Positions 1-9,085 of a stretch of 10,017 nt of DNA are shown here, in pieces. Made by a program: the position numbers and the translations under genes. A model generated the notes under the pieces. That model saw only the letters and a program-made list of their open reading frames with translations. It was not told the origin of the DNA and searched no databases. The stretch comes from Actinomycetes bacterium (GTDB lineage Bacteria > Actinomycetota > Actinomycetes > Propionibacteriales > Nocardioidaceae): positions 1 through 10,017 of the forward strand of contig JAHEXN010000106.1 of NCBI GenBank assembly GCA_023252095.1, given 5' to 3'. Position 1 is the first letter of the stretch. The number at the start of each line of letters is the position of its first letter.

Positions 1-2864
<2,864 letters not shown>

Positions 2865-2868
2865 GGCG

Positions 2869-3450
2869 TCACACCAGCAGCATCAGCGAGAGGGTTCCAA
2901 GGGCCAGGACCCAGACGCCGCACCCGGCGATCATGGGCGTGGACCTCGCGATGACCCACTGCACCCGGTCCGCCGAGCCGAACGCCGCCCCGAGCACGAC
3001 GGTCAGCACACCTGCTGCCAGGAGCACCACCGCGGACGAGCTCGACGCCTCGTAGAAACCGTCCGGCACCTGCGGGAACCAGCGAGCGAAGTCCTCCCGC
3101 GTGTCCATGGGGCGAGAACCCTCGGACACGGCGGGAACCAGCACCGCGAACATCGCCGCGTTCAGGACCATCAGGACCGGAACGTGGAGCACGGCCCACT
3201 CCAGACGCAACAGGCTGCGCCCGGCCCCGACGACCATCAGGGTGGCCACGTACAGCGGCGTCGCCCACGAGATCGCCCACCCGGCGACGACCCAGCCAGA
3301 GCCCTCCTGAACCGTGGCCAGGCGTCCAGCGACCTCGATGACGTCCCCCCGCAGCACGGGCGCCATGACGACAGACGTCACGAAGCCGACCATCGCGAGG
3401 GCGGCCAGCGCCCACGAGACCTGCTCATTGCGATCGGGTGGCGTGCTCAC
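2869..3450 (-). CDS. uncharacterised multi-pass membrane protein
   Basis: I do not recognise this 193-residue protein. It has about five hydrophobic stretches (roughly residues 11-33, 52-73, 86-108, 139-157 and 171-193), a short polar N-terminus, and one larger polar loop (about 109-138) rich in acidic and aromatic residues (MDTREDFARWF, then GFYEASSSS). No enzyme motif or metal site is visible. It is probably an integral inner-membrane protein with its C-terminus at the end of the last helix. I chose GTG at 3450 because a GGGAGGA ribosome-binding site lies just upstream. An in-frame ATG at 3507 would add 19 polar residues and overlap the uvrC start, so it is less likely. The gene lies between uvrA and uvrC but on the opposite strand, and its TGA stop is 4 bases from that of uvrA. 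A repair role is not implied by position alone. It is a real gene rather than a shadow, because the frame gives coherent membrane helices with no competing gene. Confidence 0.8.
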   Translation of the reverse strand: MSTPPDRNEQVSWALAALAMVGFVTSVVMAPVLRGDVIEVAGRLATVQEGSGWVVAGWAISWATPLYVATLMVVGAGRSLLRLEWAVLHVPVLMVLNAAMFAVLVPAVSEGSRPMDTREDFARWFPQVPDGFYEASSSSAVVLLAAGVLTVVLGAAFGSADRVQWVIARSTPMIAGCGVWVLALGTLSLMLLV

Positions 3451-3452
3451 GG

Positions 3453-3459
3453 TCCTCCC
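3453..3459 (-). promoter_or_regulatory. ribosome-binding site of the membrane-protein gene
   Basis: On the minus strand GGGAGGA is followed by CC and then GTG at 3450. The match to the anti-Shine-Dalgarno is strong but the spacing is short. It is the main reason for choosing the GTG start over the ATG at 3507. Confidence 0.6.
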
Positions 3460-3489
3460 ACGGTCGGCGCACCCGGCTGTCGGTGCTGG

Positions 3490-3495
3490 ATCGTA
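3490..3495 (-). promoter_or_regulatory. putative -10 element of the membrane-protein gene
   Basis: The minus strand reads TACGAT, matching the actinobacterial TANNNT -10 consensus. A transcript starting about 7 bases downstream, near 3483, would carry a leader of about 33 bases to the GTG at 3450 and include its Shine-Dalgarno. No convincing -35 is seen; it would fall inside the first codons of uvrC. The element shares bases 3494-3495 with the -10 proposed for uvrC on the other strand. Confidence 0.4.
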
Positions 3496-3499
3496 GTGT
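3494..3499 (+). promoter_or_regulatory. putative -10 element of uvrC, suggesting a leaderless mRNA
   Basis: TAGTGT fits TANNNT and ends 6 bases before the uvrC ATG, so the expected transcription start is the A of the ATG itself. No Shine-Dalgarno precedes the ATG, which agrees with leaderless translation, common in actinobacteria. No good -35 hexamer is visible 16-19 bases upstream. No LexA-type GAAC-N4-GTTC palindrome is seen in the 55-base spacer, so SOS control from here is not supported. Confidence 0.5.
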
Positions 3500-3505
3500 G
3501 GCGCC

Positions 3506-5452
3506 ATGGCGGATCCGGCGACCTACCGACCCAGGACGGGGGAGATCCCCACCGAGCCGGGGGTCTACAAGTTCCGCGACGCCGAGGGGCGCGTCATCTA
3601 CGTCGGCAAGGCCAAGTCCCTGCGTCAGCGGCTGACGTCGTACTTCGCCGACCCCGACGGCCTGCACGAGCGCACGCGGCGCATGGTCACCACGGCGGTC
3701 GCGGTCGAGTGGACCGTCGTGGGAACCGAGGTCGAGGCGCTGCAGCTCGAGTACACCTGGATCAAGCAGTTCGATCCACGGTTCAACGTCAAGTACCGCG
3801 ACGACAAGTCGTACCCGTGGCTCGCCTTCACGGTCGGTGAGGAGGTGCCGCGCGTCCAGGTCATGCGTGGTTCCCAGCGCAAGGGCGTGCGGTACTTCGG
3901 CCCGTACTCGCACGCGTGGGCCATCCGCGACACCGTCGACACCTTATTGAGGGTCTTTCCCATGCGCTCCTGCTCGGCGGGCACGTTCCGCAGTGCCCGC
4001 GCGAGCGGTCGGCCGTGCCTGCTGGGCGACATCGGCAAGTGCGCCGCCCCCTGCGTCGGCCGGGTCACGCCCGAGGAGCACCGCGAGATCGTCGAGGACT
4101 TCATCGGCTTCATGGGAGGCAGCACCAAGGCCATCACGCGCGACCTCAAGCAGAAGATGCAGCGGGCGTCCGACGACCTCGAGTTCGAGCTCGCGGCCAA
4201 GTACCGCGACGACCTCGGCGCGCTCGACAAGGTGCTCGAGAAGCAGACCGTCGTCCTGGCCGACGGCACCGATGCCGACGTCCTGGGGTTCGCCGAGGAC
4301 CCGCTCGAGGTCGCGGTGCAGATCTTCTCGGTCCGGGGCGGGCGCATCCGTGGTCAGCGCGGCTGGGTCGCCGACCGCGCCGACGAGGCCGAGCTGCCCG
4401 AGCTCGTGCAGCGCGCGGTCATGACCCTGTACGCCGACGGATCACCCACCGCGGTTCCCCGCGAGGTCCTGGTGCCGGTCCTGCCGTCCGACGCCACTCT
4501 CGTCGAGGAGCTGCTGGGCGAGCACCGCGGCGGACCTGTGCGGTTCCGCGTCCCGCAGCGGGGCGACAAGCGGAGCCTGCTCGAGACGGTCGAGCAGAAC
4601 GCCAAGCAGGCCCTCGCGCGCCACAAGATGAAGCGGGCCGGCGACCTCACGACGCGCAGCGTGGCACTCGAGGAGCTGCAGGCGGCGCTCGGGCTGCCGG
4701 ACGCGCCGTTGCGCATCGAGTGCTTCGACATCTCCAACCTGCAGGGCACCGAGATCGTCGCCTCGATGGTCGTGTTCGAGGACGGTCTAGCTCGCAAGTC
4801 CGAGTACCGCCGATTCGTCGTGCGCCACGAGGGACAGAGCGACGTCGCCGCGATGCACGAGGTCATCACGCGGCGCTTCAAGCGGCACCTGGAGGGCCCG
4901 CAGGCCGTCGAGCCCGGCGAACTCCCGCCCGAGCCGGCGGAGGCCGTCGCCGAGAAGCGACGCTTCGCCTACGCCCCGTCGCTCGTCGTCGTCGACGGCG
5001 GCCCACCGCAGGTCGCGGCGGCCCAGCAGGCGTTCGACGAGCTCGGCATCACCGACATCGCGCTCGTCGGCCTGGCCAAGCGGCTCGAGGAGGTGTGGCT
5101 CCCGAACGACGAGCACCCCGTCATCCTGCCGCGCACCAGCGAGGGCCTGTACCTGCTGCAGCGGGTCCGCGACGAGGCGCACCGGTTCGCGATCACGCAC
5201 CACCGCAAGCGACGCAGCACCTCGATGACCGCGTCGGCGCTCGACGAGGTCGACGGCCTCGGGCCCACGCGCCGCGCCGCAGTCATGAAGCACTTCGGTT
5301 CGCTCAAGAAGCTGCGGGCCGCCACGGTCGACGAGATCGCCGGGGTGCCCGGCATCGGGCGCACTACGGCAGAATCCATCGCAACAGCCCTCGCCACGTC
5401 AGCCCGACCCACGTCGGTCAACACCGCGACCGGCGAGATCATCGAGGAATGA
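3506..5452 (+). CDS. uvrC: UvrABC system protein C (excinuclease ABC subunit C)
   Basis: UvrC makes both incisions, 3' then 5', around a lesion marked by UvrA/UvrB. The 648-residue product is full length. The N-terminal GIY-YIG nuclease domain (about 15-95) has GVY at 19-21, YVG at 32-34, Arg40 and the likely catalytic Glu82 in LEYTWIK. Four cysteines, Cys156-x14-Cys171-x7-Cys179-x3-Cys183, match the layout of the iron-sulfur-binding cysteines known in E. coli UvrC. The UVR motif that binds UvrB spans about 213-250. The RNase H-like nuclease half has Asp408 (FDISN), Asp497 (VVVDGG) and the DEAHRFA motif at 556-562. Tandem helix-hairpin-helix motifs occupy about 578-632. The ATG at 3506 is favoured because the next residues align with the usual UvrC start. 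Upstream there is a -10 but no Shine-Dalgarno. Codons 147-151 are an unusual cluster of rare codons that includes TTA. It is the first gene of the rightward run. Confidence 0.98.
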   Translation: MADPATYRPRTGEIPTEPGVYKFRDAEGRVIYVGKAKSLRQRLTSYFADPDGLHERTRRMVTTAVAVEWTVVGTEVEALQLEYTWIKQFDPRFNVKYRDDKSYPWLAFTVGEEVPRVQVMRGSQRKGVRYFGPYSHAWAIRDTVDTLLRVFPMRSCSAGTFRSARASGRPCLLGDIGKCAAPCVGRVTPEEHREIVEDFIGFMGGSTKAITRDLKQKMQRASDDLEFELAAKYRDDLGALDKVLEKQTVVLADGTDADVLGFAEDPLEVAVQIFSVRGGRIRGQRGWVADRADEAELPELVQRAVMTLYADGSPTAVPREVLVPVLPSDATLVEELLGEHRGGPVRFRVPQRGDKRSLLETVEQNAKQALARHKMKRAGDLTTRSVALEELQAALGLPDAPLRIECFDISNLQGTEIVASMVVFEDGLARKSEYRRFVVRHEGQSDVAAMHEVITRRFKRHLEGPQAVEPGELPPEPAEAVAEKRRFAYAPSLVVVDGGPPQVAAAQQAFDELGITDIALVGLAKRLEEVWLPNDEHPVILPRTSEGLYLLQRVRDEAHRFAITHHRKRRSTSMTASALDEVDGLGPTRRAAVMKHFGSLKKLRAATVDEIAGVPGIGRTTAESIATALATSARPTSVNTATGEIIEE

Positions 5453-5455
5453 CAC

Positions 5456-5461
5456 GAGGAG
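5456..5461 (+). promoter_or_regulatory. ribosome-binding site of rapZ
   Basis: GAGGAG lies 9 bases before the ATG at 5471, in the 18-base uvrC-rapZ spacer. A second purine-rich AGGTAG abuts the ATG. The spacer has no terminator or promoter that I can see, so rapZ is probably cotranscribed with uvrC. Confidence 0.7.
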
Positions 5462-5470
5462 CGCAGGTAG

Positions 5471-6334
5471 ATGACCCAGCTGAACGAGGTCGTGCTCGTC
5501 ACGGGCATGACCGGCGCGGGCCGCGGCACCGCCGCGAAGGCGCTCGAGAAGCTCGGGTACTACGTCATCGACAACCTGCCCCCCGTGCTGCTTGAGTCCA
5601 CCCTCGACACGATGGAGCAGGCCGCCGACATCGACCTGCTCGCGGTCGTGGTCGACGCACGGTCACGCTCGTTCTTCGACGCACTCGAAGGTGCCCTCGT
5701 CCGCCTCCGGCAGCGAGGCGTTCCCACGCGGGTGCTGTACCTCGAGGCCGCCGACGAGGTGCTCGTGCGTCGGCAGGAGGCCGCGCGTCGTCCGCACCCC
5801 CTCAGCCTCGAAGGCCGTCTGATGGACGGGTTCACGAAGGAGCGCGAGCTGCTCCGGGGTGTCCGCGCCGGGGCCGACCTCGTCGTCGACACCACGTCGC
5901 TCAACGTGCACCAGCTGGGTCAGCGTCTCCGCGCCGCCTTCGGTGAGCCCGGCTCGCGGGGACTGCGCGCCTCGGTCATGTCGTTCGGCTTCAAGTACGG
6001 CATCCCGATCGATGCCGACATGGTCGCCGACATGCGGTTCCTGCCCAATCCCTACTGGGATCCCGAGCTCCGGCCCATGAGCGGGCTCGACGCTCCGGTG
6101 CGCGACTACGTGCGCAGCCAGCCGCGCGCCGAGGAGTTCCTCAACCAGTACGAAGACCTCATCTCGTTGCTGACCGACGGCTTCCTGCACGAGGACAAGC
6201 ACTTCCTCACGCTCGCGATCGGCTGCACCGGCGGTCGGCACCGCTCGGTCGCGATGTCGGAGGCCTTCGCCGAGCGGCTCCGGGCGCACGGCGTCAGCAC
6301 GCTGGTGGTGCACCGCGACCTGGGGCGCGAGTGA
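5471..6334 (+). CDS. rapZ: RapZ/YvcJ family nucleotide-binding protein
   Basis: This 287-residue protein matches the RapZ (YhbJ/YvcJ) family. In E. coli RapZ senses glucosamine-6-phosphate and directs RNase E to the GlmZ small RNA. In Gram-positives the homologue is a nucleotide-binding and hydrolysing protein whose target is less clear, so the RNA-adapter role should not be transferred directly. The N-terminal P-loop is GMTGAGRGT at 12-20, with Arg18 where most P-loops have Lys; this change is also found in mycobacterial homologues. The C-terminal domain carries the family signature GCTGGRHRS at 251-259, and FGFKYGIP followed by DADMV and RFLPNPYW in the middle. The length is typical. Its stop overlaps the yvcK start by 4 bases (GTGA), implying translational coupling. 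The uvrC-rapZ-yvcK-whiA order is conserved across actinobacteria. Confidence 0.95.
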   Translation: MTQLNEVVLVTGMTGAGRGTAAKALEKLGYYVIDNLPPVLLESTLDTMEQAADIDLLAVVVDARSRSFFDALEGALVRLRQRGVPTRVLYLEAADEVLVRRQEAARRPHPLSLEGRLMDGFTKERELLRGVRAGADLVVDTTSLNVHQLGQRLRAAFGEPGSRGLRASVMSFGFKYGIPIDADMVADMRFLPNPYWDPELRPMSGLDAPVRDYVRSQPRAEEFLNQYEDLISLLTDGFLHEDKHFLTLAIGCTGGRHRSVAMSEAFAERLRAHGVSTLVVHRDLGRE

Positions 6335-7269
6335 CGAGCGCCCTGCGCGTCGCGGCGCTCGGGGGAGGGCACGGTCTGGCGGCCAGCCTCACGGCCCTAC
6401 GCCGCCTGACGCCCGATCTCACCGGCATCGTCACGGTCGCCGACAACGGAGGCTCCTCCGGGCGCCTCCGGGAGGAGTTCGGCATCCTTCCGCCGGGCGA
6501 CCTCCGCATGGCTCTGGCCGCGCTGAGCGGCGACGACGAGCACGGGCGGCGTTGGGCCAGCGTCCTGCAGCACCGGTTCGCCGGCGACGGTCCGCTCGCC
6601 GGCCACGCGATCGGCAACCTCCTGATCGCCGCGATCTGGGAGCGGCTGGGCGATACCGTCGCAGGGCTCGACCTCGTGGGTGAGCTCCTCGGCTCGCAGG
6701 GGCGTGTGCTGCCCATGGCCGCCGTGCCCCTCGACATCGAGGCCGATGTTCACCTGGTGTCGGCGCCAGACGGCCTCACGGTCGTGCGGGGCCAGGCCGA
6801 GGTGGCCTCGGTCGACGGCCAGGTCGTCAGTGTCAGGCTCGACCCGCGTGATCCACCGGCCTGCCCCGAGGCGGTCGCTGCGGTGCACGACGCCGACTGG
6901 GTCGTCGTGGGCCCCGGGTCATGGTTCACGAGCGTCATGCCCACGCTCCTGGTGCCCGGTCTGCGCGACGCCCTCGTCACCACGAGCGCCCGTCGGGCCC
7001 TCGTGCTCAACCTGCGAGGAGATCGCGAGACGGCCGGCCTGAGCGCCACCGATCACCTCGACGTGCTCGCCGCGCACGCCCCCGAGCTCGGCATCGACGT
7101 CGTCCTGGCCGACTCGAGCGTCGCCGACGACGCCGGTCACCTCGCGGCGATGGCCCGCAAGCTCGGCGCCCGGCTCGTGGTCGACGACGTCGCCCGCTCG
7201 CTGGGCAGCGACCAGCACGATCCCGCGAGGTTGGCGGAAGCCTTCGGACGGTTTCTCACCCGGGCATAG
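6331..7269 (+). CDS. yvcK: YvcK/GlmR/CuvA family UDP-sugar-binding regulator (CofD-like fold)
   Basis: This 312-residue protein belongs to the UPF0052 family (YvcK, also GlmR in Bacillus and CuvA in mycobacteria), related in fold to the CofD transferase. Known members bind UDP-GlcNAc and adjust carbon flow into peptidoglycan; mycobacterial CuvA is linked to cell shape and nutrient use. Visible motifs are GGGHG at 11-15, VADNGGSSG at 36-44, PPGDLR at 54-59, GHAIGNL at 91-97, VVGPGSWFTS at 192-201, and the GDRETAGLSATDHL stretch at 230-243. The GTG start at 6331 shares four bases with the rapZ stop, and the N-terminus then aligns with family members, which begin just before the glycine-rich loop. 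The stop is TAG, unusual here, and forms the first half of the putative whiA -10. No phospho-acceptor site can be assigned from sequence alone. Confidence 0.95.
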   Translation: MTSALRVAALGGGHGLAASLTALRRLTPDLTGIVTVADNGGSSGRLREEFGILPPGDLRMALAALSGDDEHGRRWASVLQHRFAGDGPLAGHAIGNLLIAAIWERLGDTVAGLDLVGELLGSQGRVLPMAAVPLDIEADVHLVSAPDGLTVVRGQAEVASVDGQVVSVRLDPRDPPACPEAVAAVHDADWVVVGPGSWFTSVMPTLLVPGLRDALVTTSARRALVLNLRGDRETAGLSATDHLDVLAAHAPELGIDVVLADSSVADDAGHLAAMARKLGARLVVDDVARSLGSDQHDPARLAEAFGRFLTRA

Positions 7270-7272
7270 AGT
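7267..7272 (+). promoter_or_regulatory. putative -10 element of whiA, overlapping the yvcK stop codon
   Basis: TAGAGT fits TANNNT; its first three bases are the yvcK TAG stop. Seven bases separate it from the whiA ATG at 7280, so transcription would start at or next to the A of that codon and give a leaderless mRNA. A poor -35 candidate (TTCGGA, 7243-7248) lies 18 bases upstream. No Shine-Dalgarno precedes whiA. In Streptomyces whiA is known to have its own developmentally raised promoter besides read-through from upstream. Confidence 0.5.
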
Positions 7273-7279
7273 GGCCCGC

Positions 7280-8257
7280 ATGGCGTTGACGTCCCAGGTG
7301 AAGTCCGAGCTCGTGGCCACCAACGTGACGAAGGCGTGCTGTCGCAAGGCCGAGGTCGCGTCGATCCTCCGATTCGCCGGAGGCCTGCACCTCGTGGCGG
7401 GCAAGGTCGTGATCGAGGCCGAGCTCGACAGCGGTGCCGCCGCCCGTCGTCTCCGCAAGGACATCGGCGACATCTACGGCCACGCCAGCGAGATCGTCGT
7501 AATGCAGCCCAACGGCCTGCGCAAGAACACGACCTACGTCGTGCGCGTGAGCCAGGGTGGCGAGGCGCTGGCGCAGCAGACGGGCATCATCGACGGCGCC
7601 GGCCGTCCCATCCGGGGCCTGCCCCCGGCGGTGGTAGGCGGAAGCTCGTGCGACGCGGTCTCGGCCTGGCGCGGCGCATTCCTGGCCCACGGGTCGCTCA
7701 CCGAGCCCGGACGCTCCTCGGCGCTGGAGATCAGCTGCCCCGGGCACGAGGCCGCCCTCGCCCTCGTGGGCGCTGCGCGCCGCCTGGGCATCTCGGCCAA
7801 GTCCAAGGAGGTCCGGGGCTTCGACCGCGTCGTGATCCGCGACGGCGAGGCCATCGGTGCGCTCCTGACGCGTCTGGGTGCCCATGAGACCCTCCTGGCG
7901 TGGGAGGAGCGCCGCCTGCGCCGCGAGGTGCGCGCCACGGCCAACCGCCTCGCCAACTTCGACGACGCCAACCTGCGTCGCTCGGCGCGTGCCGCGGTCG
8001 CGGCCGGCGCCCGCGCGCAGCGCGCCCTGGAGATCCTGGGCGAGGACGTGCCCGACCACCTCAAGCTGGCCGGTGTGCTCCGTGTCGAGCACCGTCAGGC
8101 GAGCCTTGAGGAGCTGGGTCAGCTGCACGAGCCGCCGCTCACGAAGGACGCCATTGCGGGCCGTATCCGCCGGCTCCTGGCGATGGCCGACAAGATCGCG
8201 TCCGAGCAGGGCATCCCTGACACGGAGGCGACGCTGGAGGACCTGCCCGAGTCGTGA
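7280..8257 (+). CDS. whiA: DNA-binding protein WhiA, regulator of cell division/sporulation genes
   Basis: WhiA occurs across Gram-positive bacteria. In Streptomyces it works with WhiB to activate sporulation-septation genes such as ftsZ and to repress whiG; in Bacillus it affects division and chromosome segregation. The 325-residue product is full length. The N-terminal two-thirds is the LAGLIDADG homing-endonuclease-like fold, with the conserved RFAGGLH at 31-37 and WRGAFLAHGSLTEPG at 130-144. The highly conserved block ANRLANFDDANLRRSA spans 221-236. The C-terminal helix-turn-helix region (about 274-305) contains ASLEELG and LTKDAIAGRIRRLL. I chose ATG 7280 over GTG 7271, three codons upstream, because MALTSQVK matches the start of Streptomyces WhiA and because the -10 at 7267-7272 would leave the GTG outside the mRNA. 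Its stop overlaps the next gene by 4 bases. Confidence 0.96.
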   Translation: MALTSQVKSELVATNVTKACCRKAEVASILRFAGGLHLVAGKVVIEAELDSGAAARRLRKDIGDIYGHASEIVVMQPNGLRKNTTYVVRVSQGGEALAQQTGIIDGAGRPIRGLPPAVVGGSSCDAVSAWRGAFLAHGSLTEPGRSSALEISCPGHEAALALVGAARRLGISAKSKEVRGFDRVVIRDGEAIGALLTRLGAHETLLAWEERRLRREVRATANRLANFDDANLRRSARAAVAAGARAQRALEILGEDVPDHLKLAGVLRVEHRQASLEELGQLHEPPLTKDAIAGRIRRLLAMADKIASEQGIPDTEATLEDLPES

Positions 8258-9039
8258 CCGACCCGATCGTGGCGCGTCTGCGCGCCGCCGGCTGTGTGTA
8301 CGCGGAGGACGAGGCCGACCTGCTGCGCGCCGAGGCTTCGGGCGACCACCTCGAACGGCTCGTGGTGCGTCGCGTTGCGGGGGAGCCGCTCGAGACCGTG
8401 CTCGGCTGGGTCGAGCTCGACGGGATGAGGCTCCGCGTCGGCCCGGGTTGCTTCGTCCCGCGTCAGCGCACGCTGCTGCTGGCGCGCGAGGCCGTCGAGG
8501 CGCACCCGGCGACGCTCGTGGAGCTCTGCTGCGGCGTCGCCCCGGTGGCGGCGCTCGTGCTGCGGGCCCGGCCAGGGACGCGGGTCCACGTGTCGGACCT
8601 CGACCTGGTCCCGCTCGAGCACGCGCGCGTCAACCTGGCGGGGGAGGGCGCGGTCCACCTCGGCGACCTGTTCGCGGCGCTCCCGACCTCGCTGCGCGGC
8701 GAGGTCGACGTGCTCGCGGTCAATGCGCCGTACGTGCCCACCGAGGAGATCGCGCTCATGCCGCCGGAGGCCCGGGTGCACGAGCCCGCTCTCGCCCTCG
8801 ACGGCGGCCCGGACGGCCTCGACCTGCACCGTCGCGTGGCAGCGGAGGCGCCGCAGTGGCTCCGCCCGGGCGGGGTGCTGCTGATCGAGACCTCGGTCCG
8901 CCAGGCGCCGGGCACCGCCGCGATCTGTGCCGCCGCGGGCCTGGATCCCGAGGTCCTCCGGGACGACGAGATCGACGCGACTGCCGTGCGGGCTGTCCTT
9001 CCGGCGGGGGCCTCACCGGAGACGGCCACGAGTCGATAG
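8254..9039 (+). CDS. putative protein N5-glutamine methyltransferase, PrmC-related, substrate unknown
   Basis: This 261-residue SAM-dependent methyltransferase is related to PrmC/HemK (release factors) and PrmB (ribosomal protein L3). In those, the glutamine-binding motif is NPPY; here it is NAPY at 157-160. That fits the separate actinobacterial PrmC-like family (TIGR03704), defined by N[VAT]PY and without a known substrate. Other visible parts are a short helical N-terminal domain, GEPLETVLGWVE (43-54), the CFVPRQRT segment (66-73) typical of PrmC relatives, a diverged SAM loop VELCCGVAP (89-97) in place of the usual DLGTGSG, acidic Asp115 ending motif II, and the EPALALDGG stretch at 177-185. 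It should not be called prmC: the true prmC normally sits beside prfA. The GTG start overlaps the whiA stop as GTGA, and a GGAGG lies 13 bases upstream, a long spacing, so translation is probably coupled. The TAG stop opens the putative gap -10. Confidence 0.88.
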   Translation: MTDPIVARLRAAGCVYAEDEADLLRAEASGDHLERLVVRRVAGEPLETVLGWVELDGMRLRVGPGCFVPRQRTLLLAREAVEAHPATLVELCCGVAPVAALVLRARPGTRVHVSDLDLVPLEHARVNLAGEGAVHLGDLFAALPTSLRGEVDVLAVNAPYVPTEEIALMPPEARVHEPALALDGGPDGLDLHRRVAAEAPQWLRPGGVLLIETSVRQAPGTAAICAAAGLDPEVLRDDEIDATAVRAVLPAGASPETATSR

Positions 9040-9042
9040 GCT
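9037..9042 (+). promoter_or_regulatory. putative -10 element of gap, overlapping the methyltransferase stop codon
   Basis: TAGGCT fits TANNNT and begins with the TAG stop of the methyltransferase gene. A start about 7 bases downstream, near 9049, would give a leader of about 37 bases containing the gap Shine-Dalgarno. No clear -35 is visible upstream. The 46-base gap spacer holds no hairpin or T-run, so read-through from whiA is also possible. Confidence 0.45.
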
Positions 9043-9071
9043 GACCCTCGATCCAGGTCCACCTCAGCTTC

Positions 9072-9076
9072 AGGAG
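9072..9076 (+). promoter_or_regulatory. ribosome-binding site of gap
   Basis: AGGAG ends 9 bases before the GTG at 9086, a good match and an acceptable spacing. It supports the GTG start rather than any downstream codon. Confidence 0.7.
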
Positions 9077-9085
9077 CATCTTGCC

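Noticed and set aside
3451..3505. LexA/SOS box upstream of uvrC
   Set aside because: I looked for GAAC-N4-GTTC-like palindromes on both strands and found none.
3448..3507. Upstream ATG (3507, minus strand) as start of the membrane protein
   Set aside because: It arises from the CCATGG palindrome at the uvrC start, adds only polar residues and has no ribosome-binding site; GTG 3450 has a strong one.
5451..5455. GACAC in the uvrC-rapZ spacer as a WhiA binding site
   Set aside because: GACAC is the reported WhiA core in Streptomyces, but it is only five bases, occurs elsewhere in the window inside genes, and overlaps the uvrC stop region here with no promoter beside it.
3916..5595. A 559-codon open frame on + overlapping uvrC in another frame
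   Set aside because: Its product is dominated by R, A, G and P, as expected from frame-shifted GC-rich codons, and uvrC domains are complete in the correct frame.
7271..7279. GTG at 7271 as the start of whiA
   Set aside because: It lies within the proposed -10, and the three extra residues do not match the known WhiA N-terminus, which begins like MALTSQVK.
8254..9039. Calling the methyltransferase prmC/hemK
   Set aside because: The motif is NAPY rather than NPPY, the SAM loop is diverged, and the neighbourhood lacks prfA; the PrmC-related family of unknown substrate fits better.
9040..9085. A terminator or riboswitch between the methyltransferase gene and gap
   Set aside because: The 46 bases show no stable inverted repeat, T-run or recognisable aptamer core.
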